Shown: piece after piece, positions 32,853 through 44,100 of the stretch | Numbering within the stretch: position 1 is the first letter of the stretch | Layout of the letters: each line of letters starts with the position of its first letter | Position numbers and translations under genes: made by a program | From: Manis javanica | Lineage: Eukaryota > Chordata > Mammalia > Pholidota > Manidae | NCBI RefSeq assembly: GCF_040802235.1 | Contig: NC_133157.1 | Coordinates: 87,530,001-87,594,000 of the forward strand | Length of the DNA: 64,000 nucleotides | Direction: 5' to 3' | Notes under the pieces: model-generated | What the model was told of the DNA's origin: nothing | Databases searched by the model: none | Seen by the model: the letters and a program-made list of their open reading frames with translations, nothing else

Positions 32853-35294
32853 AGTCCCATTCTGCCAGGTTCTGCCCATGACATTCAGTGTGGGGTGCTG
32901 AAAAGGTGACCAGCCCTCCTGTCCAATCAGACAGGATTTGGGGCATCTGGTCATCACCAGATGGGATCCCTCGCGAGACCTTTTCTGCACACACATGTGA
33001 TGAGGGGGTGAGGGGAGGCCTCGCCGTGGGGGAAGCTGACTCCTTTATTTCCACCATCTCCTGGAAAGGCCTGAAGAGGTGTTCCCGCAAAGTCAGAAAA
33101 CAACTATCCCGAGGATGCCAGACACACAGGTGCCTGGGGTGGGGGTTAAGGTCGACTGCCGAATGGGCAAGGGTTGAGCCTTTTTCACTTTAAAGACAGT
33201 TGTGGCCTTAAGGACCTTAAGGAGTACACACCACCTGTGCTTCACCCGGAACCTTGTGGTATGTGCTTCTAGCATGTAAAGGTTCTAGCTCAAGGAAGGG
33301 AGTCCCATGGCAGGTGTTTACACAGGGTTTTAAGCCCCTTAAGAGTCCTCAATTTCTGGTTTCTGAGTAACTGTCCAACATGGGAAAAGCTCACCTGACA
33401 GCAAGCTGGATGCGTACATACTCACTGAGCTCAGACCTTCACCGGTCTTCCCCAACATCCTTCTTGCATGGCTTTTCAGGGTGTTTTCTACACTCTTGTC
33501 TAATTCCCCTAGTAAATCACTTCCTGAGTCACTCCTTGGTTGCCTCAAGTCACTTTCTGACTCCTCTGAGCTCACCCCTTGCAACCTCATTAGGGGGCTT
33601 TCTGAGCCCCTGGAGAGATCTTCTGGGACCTGCCCCATGAAGCCTGTCGGACCTGTGCCCAGGTCTTGCCTGAGCCGCAGTCCCACCTTCTGGTTATTCT
33701 TGCTGCTTTCACCTGTGTGTGTGATGGGCCTTCTATTTCCAAGGGCCATGCTTGCGCTGTGCCTGGTAACTCACCCTGGAGCCGCTTTAGTTCCACAGTC
33801 TCCTGGATCTTGCCAGGCAGCTCCCACTGGTGGCGAATGAACCGCTCTTGGAGGTGTTGCTCCAGTTTCTTCCGGATCTCAGGGCTGTTGGGCCATTTTT
33901 CAGGAAGCATAGCAGCGACCCTGCTGTCCTCAGGATGGGTGGAAGTAGGGACACTAAAGACTTCCTGAGGCCTTTTGACTCCAGAGGATAGAGCCTGCTG
34001 ACTTTCTATTTGGTTGTGCAATGTGGGCCATTGTGGATGATGAACCTCAGTTGGGATGAGAGATTGTGGCTTATCTGGAAAGTAGGGCAAGGTACTCCAC
34101 AGGTCCTAATGTAGTGTGCACAAGGTGGTAGGTTTGGGAGAGGGGATTGGAGGTAGGCTGGCCTACGGACATGAACCAGGACTGGTAACCCAAATTGAGG
34201 CATGCTTGGAATCAATGGTTGATATTGGAACTCCAGTTGGGACAGAGGCTGGGACTGGAAAGACGGTGGAGAAGTTTTGGCCTGCATTTGAACTGGGTAA
34301 TAATTTGAGATTACATCGAATAAAAATGTGTAGACTGTAGTGCTGAAGGGCTCTCAGAGATGCAGGCAGTGGCCCCAAGGGATTCACTATGTAGGGCAGG
34401 GAGACCCCAGAAAAGCTGATCATATGTCTGCTGTAGGTGGTCCTCTAAGACTTTGGGATCTGAGGGCTGCTGAGGACCAGGCAGCTGTTCTGGTTTGCCG
34501 TTTGTGCTGAAGGAGAGTTGGGGGTTTGTGGTGTCCTGCTCAGCACCCAGTGGTTTCAATGAGCTCCCCTAAGAATTCAGGTTGTAGGCTGAACCCATTT
34601 GTTTTGGATGTGATCTGTCCTTTTCTTTCTCCTTAATCTTGACTCTCTTTGTAATTTCTATTTCCAAGGGATTCTGGTCATCACAGCTTAGCAAAGGGGG
34701 GGTACCAGCCACTACCTGTATGCCTGGGTCTCCCCAGAATGAGGCCACTGTTTGGGACCCATACTTTGAGGAGGTGGAGAGGCTCCAGGCTTTGGCAGCT
34801 GTATCCCACCAGGACAAGTCCACAATGGGGAGACTAAGGCCCGAGATGACTGGAGCAGGAGAAGCTGCCCAAGCCTTGTGTGGAGATGGGCTCCGTGGGA
34901 CAGCACCCAGTGGTAGTGCCACTGGGTCACACTGAGGAAGAGTCACAGTGTAGTCTGGTTTGAGGGGGAGGCACAGGAGTCTGTCAGAGATGGAGGGCTG
35001 GATTCTAAATCACGGACATGGGGGTGAAGGGGAAGAAGCAGGTGGCTGGGGTGAAACGCTGTCCAGGGGAAGGAAGAGCTCTGGTGGTAGAGAGGCACTC
35101 AGGGAGGGGTGTGCATGAACAGAACGTGTGGAGGCTGGTGGGCCTAGTGAAGCAGTGGAGGCCAGGGGCAGAGGTTACTTCAGCAGGGGGGTCTGGGAAA
35201 CTGAAGGGACATCGCAGGAGAAACACTGCCTACAATCTCCCTGCATGGCTTATGGGCTCCAGTAGTCTGTGCTTTGCATATCTCACCAGGGGCA
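32853..35294 (-). pseudogene. SPATA31-like pseudogene, minus copy (arm 2 plus extension)
   Basis: Mirror copy on the minus strand. 33672-35294 repeats the plus copy. 32853-33671 continues further into the SPATA31 C-terminal half: RSDSGSDLLGELDKS, ENTLKSHARRMLGKTGEGL, VKHRWCVLLKVLKA and EKVSRGIPSGDDQMP. The minus copy therefore reaches past the point where the plus copy is truncated. One open frame here (34569-34946) survives where the plus copy has lost a G near 31765. Several stops and shifts remain (for example after 33590), so it is a pseudogene too. Confidence 0.82.
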
Positions 35295-37859
35295 TCTAGT
35301 TTCTCTGCAGCCTCCCTCCAGGGCTTGCTCCTCAGTCTGTCTCATCTCCTCCTAAAAGGATTCCAGTCATATTGGATTAGGGCCCAGCCACATAGACTTC
35401 ACTTTACCTTAATTACCTCTGCCAAAACCCTCTTTTCAAATGCACTCACATTCTGAATTACTGGGAATTAGGGATTCAACATAAGAAATTTGGGTTAGGG
35501 ACAAAATTGAGCCATAACTTATCTGCCTGAGTTTACTAGTGAGACGAGTCTGATGGAGAGACTCCACTAGAGGTCACAGGGCTTAGGAACTAAACAATGA
35601 CAGCAGGGAGCTAACATTCTGAAAGGAGCAAAGCCTCTGAGTTTCAGGAAGGCGCAGAGGTTGGTGCTCAGAATCATGGTGTTTAAGAACACCTCCTCGA
35701 ATCTGAGGGACCTTGAAAGGAAACCCTAACGTCTAAGCTCCCAGTGTAGCAAATATTTACTGTGTTGTTCTCATGACAATAAATATGGGAAATAGCTTAA
35801 AAGTGGAATTATTATGAAAGTAGGTAGGCTTATTTATTTAAAAGTAACATAACCTGAAAAATGTGTAGAATCTGAAAAGTAAGCATTCTTCTATTTTCAT
35901 TGTCTTCACACGGATGTGAATCTTCATTTTATGATCTTTCAGCTAACAGGTCACAGTGGCTTGGTGATGATGGACCGTGGTGTATATAGAGTGATATCAA
36001 AGTGGACAATAAAGAATACTGTCTTTCCAAAAGATTTTTGTGGTCAAAGAGCTTTGACAAACTTTGGGTTAAGCCAAACAAATAACGTTTTATTCATCAC
36101 TTGCTAGCTAGACATTGTCGGAGGCTTCATAATATATAAGACGGACATATGTGTCACAATATTCCTTAAACCTGTTTGAATCCCAAGACCTTTGCTTCAT
36201 GGAGAAATTGTGAAATTTCAGGGAAATGATTTTTTTTGAGCTTTGCAGTCCCGGCCCAGGCTTTCTCCTGGATGTTTGGGAGGGCAGCTCAGGCCTAAGA
36301 CTGGCTCCTGTGTATGTGGCTCTGTTTCTGGCCACACCGTTCTCCTCCCTGGCTCCTAGGATCACTACTATTCAGCTGAGAGCCACACAGGGAGTGTAAG
36401 TGCAGGCCCAGCTTCAGGGCAGTCCGTGCCCTGGTCAAACGGTCCTCAGCAGGCACCCAAGGCCAAGACAGTCATGCATTCCCAGACTCCCCTGGGAGAG
36501 GATTTTGTTCAATTTTTTCTAGTTCACCCTACAGGGAGGAAGCCTGACGTAGCTTCTGAATGGCTAGGGGCTATACCCCAGGTCAGGGTCAAGTCTCTTT
36601 CCCATGGGCCTTCAAGCCAGGGAGGCAGCCTGATGCAAGGGCCAGGGACCCTGCCTCTGGAGTCCTGGAGTTGAAGGCTGGAGGGAGGGCTGCAGCTCTG
36701 GCTCAGGGGGATTCAAGGCCAGCAGACCCCACCTTCTCCAAGGGTCATTGGTAATCTTCTGCAATGTATGCCAGTTAAAACAGTATTTCTTTACCCTATT
36801 TATTCATTTTTGTCATTTCTCATTTTGCTTCATGACCCAATTATTATTTTTTATGATTATGGAAATTCAATGCTTTCAAAGATTCACCCTCAAGGACTCT
36901 CCCATTAACATTTTCCATTAACAGAAATGCTGTCTGTTCCAATCTTTTGTCCTCCATCATTTCCTGTTCTTCTCCAGGTCTTGACCTTGCTGCCTGGGAC
37001 ACTGTCAGGGATGTTTCCACCTGTGCATTCTGAGTGTGTGAACATTTGTCTCAAGGGTTCTTCTGAATGAAGTATAATCTCTGATGTCTTTCTCTTGTCA
37101 AACAATTTAGGAATAAAATGAAAATATGGGCACTATAAAATCAAAATATATTTTAACTTCCCATTTGATTAATACTCCTTTTATATTTCCATAGAGTTAA
37201 ATTAGCGCCCCCTGATGACTATATGTCACCTTTATGGGTAAGGTGCAAGAGTAAGCCACCTTGACAAAAATGCTCACATATGTCTCCAGTGTAAGGGAAC
37301 AATCTTCCATCTTTCCATTGCCAGGGACAGTTCACAGGGAGCACGACAAAGGAACTTCTCACCATATACTTGTTCTTATGCATAATCAAGGAATGATGCT
37401 ATCACAGGGATCCAGTGTAGCTTCACTATAAAAGAGCACAACCACCAGCACTCAGCCAGGATACAGGAGGGAGGGAGATGGAGCACTGCTACAGAGGTCA
37501 CCTTAGTATAATCATCACTCAAATTAAAACTACACGAGGTGAAAAGCTTTGTGTTCATTTTTGAATTCTCACCAACGAGTCCAATTTCTGGCTTGTGAAA
37601 GCCCTTTAGTAAATATTTACTTAATAAAATGAATGGGTGATAATCTAATGATTCTGACAATAACCTAGTGAGTCCAATGTATTTATATTTTTACTAATAT
37701 CATGAAGTAAATATTGAGGAATCCCAAACTTTCGGAGTTCTTTAAAAGAACCAAACAAGGGTCTCTGTGACAAGATTGGTATAAAATTACAAATCAAGTA
37801 CAAGAATACTGGGAAGTTTATAAATATTTGAAAATTAAATAATGCTTCTGAACTAGTGG
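35295..37859. other. Intergenic, nothing recognised
   Basis: No gene that I can support. Moderate GC around 36240-36740, AT-rich afterwards. Short frames only. Confidence 0.4.
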
Positions 37860-38035
37860 TTAAAAAAAAATCAAAAGAGAATTCAAAAATACCTTGGAGT
37901 AAATTTAAATGGATACACAACATATGAAAATTTATGAGATACAGCAAAAGCAGTTCTAAGAGGGAAGTTCATAAACAGATACATTAAGAAAAAAAAGATC
38001 TCAAATAAGAGATCTAACTGCATGTTAAGGAACTA
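37860..38035 (+). mobile_element. Small L1 ORF2 fragment
   Basis: Contains the L1 ORF2 block around 'gggatacagcaaaagcagttctaagagggaagttcata' (slightly changed) followed by 'aagatctcaaataa', in plus orientation. Edges approximate. Confidence 0.65.
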
Positions 38036-38329
38036 GATAAACTGAGACTGTTTGATAGTCTAATACTAAGCTAGATGGCTATATAAACCCAGTGTACTTA
38101 ATCTATTTAGTTTCTTCCTTACTTTAAATCCTAGAATAATTTTTGGAAGAAAGCTATTCAAGACGGTCTGAGTTTTCAGACACACATTTGGTGAACAGAG
38201 TCAGTATTCTTTTGGATGTAAATGGAAGAGACACAAATCAAACCTGCTCTCACTCATATAATAGAAATGATCAAGCAAAGGTGTCAGTCACAGCTGAACC
38301 CTGGGCACAAATCACAGCTCTAGGACTGG
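38036..38329. other. Unassigned
   Basis: One 71-codon frame without a domain. Nothing else seen. Confidence 0.3.
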
Positions 38330-38632
38330 GTCTGTGGGTAAAATTGCAACATTTCTAGACTATCTCGCTTGGCTTTGATGCATTTGCATAACCTCAGGGG
38401 TGGAGAGATGTTCATCTCCATGTCAGTGGGTAATTACCTGGGCAACTGAGGGCATGTCTGAACCTGAGAGGTTAAGGGGAGGGGCTTGCTTGCTTCTTCT
38501 GGAGAAGGGGAGAGAGACACATTGGACTGCAGTTTGTAAGCAGTAAATGGGTTTTAAACTTTATTCTTCCCTTTGATGGATCTCAGTTTTTAGAGGTATT
38601 TTGCCTCAGGATTTCCTGTCCCTGGACTTACA
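38330..38632 (+). mobile_element. LTR fragment (family of 12880-13148)
   Basis: Begins in a shared CTGTGGGTAAAATTG word and ends in GGACTTACA, like the minus-strand LTR at 39651-40086. It includes an ATTTGCAT octamer-like word (38380) and a TTTTAAACTTTATT block. No internal retroviral sequence is attached on either side, so it looks like a solo or truncated LTR. Confidence 0.65.
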
Positions 38633-39650
38633 GGTCTTACCCTTTCCATCCCTGCCTCCTCTGGCTTGGTTCCATCTTGTTTGTTTCTTACAGTGACTCA
38701 CATCTTCTGAGAAAAGGAAGGAATCCTGGCAGACATTGACTTATGCAGGAACACCCAGGGGGTTCTATCCCTAGAGATCGCCTCTGGGTATGGGTTTGCC
38801 CCTCTAGACACTGAGAATCACATCTTTCTCCCCAAAGCTTTTTTGTTTCTGAACCCCATCAAAGATGGTCCATTCTTTTCTGATTCGAGTTGTTGCTCAG
38901 TGAAGAGATACAGATACATACAAGGTCTGGTAGTATAATCAAAAAAGATTAATTTTCTAGGGTGTCCATATTTTCTACATGATAATAGAGGCATTAGTCA
39001 ATTTTCCTCCATTCACTTACCTACAGAGTGGAGATAGCCTAGTTTTTAAAGACTGTGGTTTACTTCTTCCTCACATAATAATTAGACATTTTTAGTGCTT
39101 GCAAAAGACGAGTATCTAGCAATGTTGTGTCCATCCCACTGTTCAATGAAAAGAGTGACTTTCAAAAAATGTTATATATAAAACAACTGCACTGAATTCC
39201 AAAGGTGTATCGTAGACCATAAGACTTCCTGAAGGAGCCGGGGTAGGCCGGTCACAGATGGCAGGGCGGCAGGGCTCCCATGGGCTCCATGCCTGGGCAG
39301 GGCAGGTGTCAGAAGCACAGCCCTGTGCCCTCCGCTCCCCTCAGCCTGAGCCTGGGAAGGCCGGCCGCCCGGAGAGGAGAATTCTCTCCTGGTTATGGAG
39401 ACTGTCCGGCCACCGGGAGCTCATCGCTGCTGGGCAGGAACACGCAGGCAAGTCTCCCACCCTTTACCAACTGTCTGTGAATGAAGCTGTCCGGACATCT
39501 CCCATGACAGGAAGTGATGCAGAAGAGACAGTTCCCCAGTGTGCGGTACTGGTAGCAGAGAAGCCCTTCATTCTTCAGGGCACTTTCTATACTAACAGTT
39601 TGTCATAGTTGTGTAGGTGGTGCCTACAGAAAAGGATTTCTGTAACTAGG
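38633..39650. other. Unassigned spacer between inverted LTRs
   Basis: About 1 kb with no recognised gene. A 116-codon frame at 39258-39608 has no domain that I know. Confidence 0.35.
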
Positions 39651-40086
39651 TGTAAGTCTGGGGAGAGGAAATCCCAGGGCAGAATACCTCTGAAAACCGA
39701 AATCAGTCAAAGGGAGAAATAAAGTTTAAAATCCGTTTATTGCTTACAAACTGCAGTCCAGTGCCATCTCTCCCCACTCTCCAGAAGAAGTGAGTGCGCA
39801 AGCAAGCCCCTCCCCTTAAGCTCTCAGGTTCAGACATGCCCTCAGTTGCCCAGGTAATTACCCACTGACATGGAGATGAACTTCTCTCCACCCCTGAGGA
39901 TGTGCAAATGCACCAAAGACAGGAGAGAAATTCTGGAAATATTACAATTTTACCCACAGGCCACCCCTCCAGAAATCTCACTTTATAATCTGTTCCCCTT
40001 CTTCTGCAATAGTCCCTGGGCAAGAAAACTGGAGCACTGTGACCAGACTAATGACATAACAATAGCGACAGCAATAAAATCATGAC
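39651..40086 (-). repeat. LTR of a minus-strand ERV
   Basis: On the minus strand it starts TGTCATGATTTT (40086 downward) and ends GACTTACA at 39651. It contains an AATAAA-compatible TTTATT block in inverse and the same words as 38330-38632. It lies directly 3' of the integrase remnant, so it is the 3' LTR of that element. Confidence 0.65.
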
Positions 40087-41570
40087 AATCCTCAAGCTGG
40101 AGGGTTCAGTTAGGTTCAAAGTCTCATGCAGATTAAGTCCATAGCTGGTCCATTCCATAGGCAGGCAGTAGCTGAGGGTTCAGAGCAATCATCATGCAGG
40201 AGCTGCAGCCAGGGAGCGTATCCAGGCCACAAGGACTGTAGGAGACAATAACCTGAAGGACGATAAGATACATGTTTTCATGACAGCAGCATAGGCAAAT
40301 CTTGTCTATCAGGTAGGATACCTGCATGGGAGTGAGGGTTCTTGTGATAAAACAGTGGCAGGAATGGGATCTTGTCCTGGTCTAGTATACCACACTTTCA
40401 CTCCCCTCCTGGTGGCAGTTATAGATGGGTCAATATACAGGGCTATGGGAGGTACATGCACTGGCCATAAAGAGAAAACTTGCCCGCAAGATGCTCTTAC
40501 CTCCTGGACGTTTTGGGTACTCTACTGTGACCTTCGGGGATCATTCAGTTGTTATTCCAGGAATACACAGGAGGCCAGCTTCCAGGCCTTTCCCCCAAGG
40601 TGCCAGAAGGGCCAGCCATCGCTGCTCCATGTGTCAAAATGTCCAGGGACATTGTGGTCCATTCAACAGTGGTCCATTCAACAGTGTCTCTAGAGCTTAA
40701 TGTAGTAGGGGCTGGCAGCAGGATGTTGCTCCCCTGGCCATATCTTGGCTTCAGTAACTTCTTTGGTTTGGACATACAATTGTATAAGAGAGGCACCAAG
40801 GTGTGTGAGCATATCCACAGGGCTCAGAGCTCCTTTCCGTGGCTTCTCATTCAAACGCCACAGCACTGTCCATAGGCAAACTGACCAAGCCCATAGGCTA
40901 TTGCTGTCCGACTGCAGGCCAGATTTCAACAAACCATTGTACCTCTCTATCATGCTTGCCCTGGTAGGATTATATGGTATATGAAATTACCACTTTTTTC
41001 CTAATTGCCACACCCATTCTTGTAATGCATGTACAGCAAAGTGGGTGCCTTGATCACTCTCAATCACCTCCGTCTGGCCATAGGCTGCAAAGAGAAGCTC
41101 CAGGCCTCTCTTGGTGGTTTGCTGATCTGCACAAAATGCAGGAAAAGCAACCAATAGTCCAGTAGCCATGTCCACACAAATCGTGGCATACCGATATCCT
41201 TCTGATATGGGCAGAGGCCCAATACAGTGTATTTGCCACCTGACAAGGGGTACTGGCCCCCTTACTATTGTCCCATGTTGCTGAGGGACTCAGTGTAAGT
41301 CCCTCTTAGAACACACAAGGCACTTCTTCTGGGCTCTGCTGACTTCTTCAAAGGTCAGTGACAAGCCCCACCAAAGGGCTACAGCCCACAAACGCTGGTG
41401 TAGCCATTGGGCCACATCAGAGGCAGGCTTTCCTTCTAGCCAGAGCTGGCCAGAGGCCAGAGTCCCAAATCCTGTACACAGAGGTAGTAACAGAGTACCC
41501 CCAACAATAGCCTTAACTTCCTTTCCCAAATTGATACTCATTGTTCCTGGCTTACACTCTTTGTCCCTGG
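40087..41570 (-). pseudogene. ERV integrase and downstream remnant
   Basis: Minus-strand frames show a retroviral integrase: the zinc domain (WLHQRL, then CLVCSK; 41290-41400), the core with DMATGLLVAFPAF and the second catalytic Asp in ESDQGTHFAVH (about 41040-41175), MIERYNGLLK near the third acidic residue (Glu, about 40940), and a C-terminal domain with a LLPAPT end (near 40690-40720). Several shifts separate them. The order and spacing suit a class III/ERV-L-like pol, but the class call is weak. No env is visible before the LTR. Confidence 0.68.
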
Positions 41571-41654
41571 CTCACATCTTTTACTGAAAAGTAGAAAGGA
41601 ACCAAAGGGAATTAAATTTATTGGACCTTAGATTTATTGAAAGTCTGTGTAAAA

Positions 41655-41820
41655 CAGCGATTAAGAACATGGGGACTGGAGTCAGATATATCAGGGTTTA
41701 AATTCCTGCTTAGGACTTAACTGCTGCAGTTTGGTAAGTAACTTAATCTCACTGTCCTCATCTGCAAAGTGGGGGTAATAATACCACCTTCCAAGTTCTC
41801 TGATCATTAAATAACAAATC
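41655..41820 (+). mobile_element. MIR SINE
   Basis: Has the MIR order: 'gactggagtcagatat...gggtttaaattcctgct', 'ctgtcctcatctgcaaagtgggggtaataatacc' and the terminal part. Degraded, as expected for an ancient SINE. Confidence 0.75.
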
Positions 41821-42540
41821 CTAATGTCTGGAACAGACTAAGAAGGAAGTTTATACAGTAGTTAATATTATCAAGTCTCTTCCCATTTCCTGGGGTCAAG
41901 TTCTTTGCACACTTATCAACCCTATAAAACGGACTTAGGACTGAAAAATGTAGTCAGTGTACAATAGCAGAAATTTATGAAGCAGTGGGAGTGTGCTCAT
42001 AGCAGTATATTTCCAAACAATATTGCTAGACACACTTTTTTTGGTTGAAATTTGATAAAAGCTAGGTAGGAGAAAATTCCAGACAACATGCTCTGATGAG
42101 CACCTTAAGCTGATACTCCTCGTTTCTGGATGAGGGAAGAGCATACACACCTCAGCATATGGTTTGGCCCAGGAGCCCCTTTGGCGGGACGCTGGCGCCT
42201 TTCTGGGACACTTGTCTGCAAAGGGCCATCCCACCTGCTTGAGCTGGAGGGCTGAGGACCCTTTACTGGCTGTTGTCCTCTTGTTGAACTCCGTCCAGTT
42301 AAGCACCCGTACGTTCGTAGACATTTTAGCGGATAACCCGTGGCGCCTCTGTACGAGAGGAAAGCGGGGTCCCACGCAGAGGTGCTACTGTCAGTCCAAC
42401 CTGATACTCACATTCTGGTTCAGCTTTGCAGCTAACACTGGACCCCCAAGCCACAACCGCGAGTTGTGGGGATGCTTGCAGAACCTAAGCCCTTCCACAG
42501 CCTTGGAGGAGAGCCTGCTCCTGCCTTTGCTGGATAGCCA
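41821..42540. other. Region upstream of the AUH island, unassigned
   Basis: Ordinary sequence becoming GC-rich after 42140. Overlapping frames on both strands are long only because of composition. No exon recognised. Confidence 0.35.
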
Positions 42541-42784
42541 ATAGATACCGTGCCACGGAAGGGCCGCCGGGGCCTGCCTGGGAAGCTGGAGCTCAAGCCA
42601 CAAGGCCTGGACGCGGCGGAGGGGGCGGGGCCCGGCGCGCTGCTGGGGCGGGCCGGGCGACTACGGGGCGGGACCTGGAGCGACAGCGAGTCTCGGTGGG
42701 CGGGGCGGGGCGTGCGCGCTGTGGCTTGCTCTCGTCGTGCAGGGCGGGACAATAGCCGCAGGCTCACACCGTTAAACAGACAAC
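42541..42784 (+). promoter_or_regulatory. AUH CpG-island promoter
   Basis: A CpG-dense block with at least four GC boxes (GGGGCGGGG-type words between 42615 and 42715) and no TATA, ending 30 bases before the presumed AUH start codon. The island continues through exon 1 to about 43200. Typical of a housekeeping mitochondrial enzyme gene. Confidence 0.75.
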
Positions 42785-43041
42785 ATGGCGGCCCGCCGCG
42801 TGCGCCGCCTGCGCCTTGGACCTTGGGTCACTTGCAGGTGGGCCGCGCTCGCTTGGTGGCCGCTTGCTGTGCGCGGCTAGGCCCCTGGTGGAGGCTGCCG
42901 GGCTCCGGGACGAGTCCTCCTGTGATGTGGTCCCAGGGCTGGATGCCCGCGGCCGAGGGCGCGGCTCCGCGGAGGAGCTACAGTCTGAGGTGAGGACAGA
43001 AGGCGAGCTGCGGGTGCGGTACCTGGAGGAGGAGAACCGAG
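42785..43041 (+). pseudogene. AUH: AUH exon 1 (frame apparently broken)
   Basis: AUH encodes mitochondrial 3-methylglutaconyl-CoA hydratase (leucine breakdown), which also binds AU-rich RNA. The exon ends with [19 protein letters not shown] and then a consensus donor (CGAG|GTGAGC, cut after 43041). An upstream part reads ARLVAAC then [20 protein letters not shown], the transit-peptide region. These two parts are in different frames: a base seems to be missing at AGCTACAG|TCTGAG (near 42980). The ATG at 42785 is in a third frame that stops at a TAG near 42878. This is either true decay of the coding start or an assembly error in GC-rich sequence. Confidence 0.8.
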
Positions 43042-43934
43042 GTGAGCGGCGCGGCGCTGGCGGCCGCCGGTCCTAGGAAGGGGTCGCTAGGTCCAGTGTC
43101 CCGGCTGCCGTCAGTGTCCGCCGGACTGCCCGGTGAACGCCGCTCCCCTCCCCCGCCCCAGATTCGCGCCCGTGTAGGGCTTCCTGTGCCTAAAGCTGTA
43201 CGGAGCAGCCCGCCTGCCTGTCAGGGCGGCCTCACTCAGCGCCGGGGACTGAAATGCACTTTACGCCCTTATCTCTACACGGCCAAGGTCAGTCAACCGC
43301 GTGTGTGATGTTTGCTTCCAGGTTTTGTTCTTGCTTTGTAATTTCAGGGAGAGAGTTTTAGAAGCTGCAGGGAGAATGCACTTTAGTAAGTCAAAATTTT
43401 GTGAACCTTTTTTGTCTCTTAAGTTTCCGCGCTGGGATCTGAAGGTATTTTTGTGGATGATATTGATCTTGCCTTTGAGCAACCTACATTGGGAGGAGAC
43501 CAATGAATTAGCAACACAATACCGGAGAAAAAACTGGGAAGGAGGGAGGGTGCTTGCCCTTTGGGAAAGATCATCGACGTTCATTCCTTTTCACTTGCTG
43601 CGTTGGGAAAAGCTAAAGGGATTCTGACAGGAGGAATAACATTTTGCCGTTAGACCAGTCATTTAAGTTTGACATGCAGTTAACTGAGCACCTATTTATT
43701 ATCTGTTAGAAGTGCGAAATGAGTTAGGTCACGCTTGCTATCCTTAAACAGCTGTGAATATAGTGAAGCATATAATGGTCATCAAAAGGCTATGCCAACT
43801 TTAAAGCTTCGTTGAGAGCACAGGACTGTAATAGCTTCAAGGGGCACGTGATCATTTATATTTGGGGCGATTGGAAGAGGAAAGGAGATTCTGCGGGTCA
43901 GGTTAGGGTTTTGCCAGTTGAAACGGGTTCCAAG

Positions 43935-44100
43935 GCACTGCTTACTTAGGCACTGGAATTTGACATCAGTGAGGGTTTTAAAACTAGTTTTGCCTCACTT
44001 TCCCATGTGTAAAATAGGAAAAACACCACCAACGTTGTATGGGTGCTGTGACGATTAGATGAGAATGTTAACATAAATTGCTCTCTTTAAGTATTTAGAT
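43935..44100 (+). mobile_element. MIR SINE, degraded
   Basis: The block '...tttgcctcactttcccatgtgtaaaataggaaaaa' followed by '...ggtgctgtgacgattagatgagaatgtta' is the MIR 3' half. The 5' half is barely readable. Confidence 0.6.

Larger units (their letters stand above)
31229..35294. repeat. Large inverted repeat, arms about 1.62 kb, spacer about 0.82 kb
   Basis: Arm 1 (31229-32852) and arm 2 (33672-35294) are reverse complements. In the centre they are nearly identical: a 74-codon frame at 32181-32405 is the same in arm 2 at 34116-34340. The outer 400 bases have many more differences. The inner edge is sharp at the shared GGGACTG(T/C)GGCT, and the outer edge at CCCCTGGTGA. Confidence 0.92.

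Noticed and set aside
31229..35294. Intact SPATA31 gene in either arm
   Set aside because: Both copies need several frame changes to follow the family, and the conserved 5' exons are not seen.
39258..39608. 116-codon frame between the inverted LTRs
   Set aside because: No recognised domain. Length is within chance for GC-rich sequence.
42300..42380. Possible rRNA fragment (GTACGAGAGGAA word)
   Set aside because: Only a short word matches 28S rRNA. The surroundings do not.
42164..42544. 126-codon frame just upstream of the AUH island
   Set aside because: No similarity to a known protein and overlapping frames on the opposite strand of like length.
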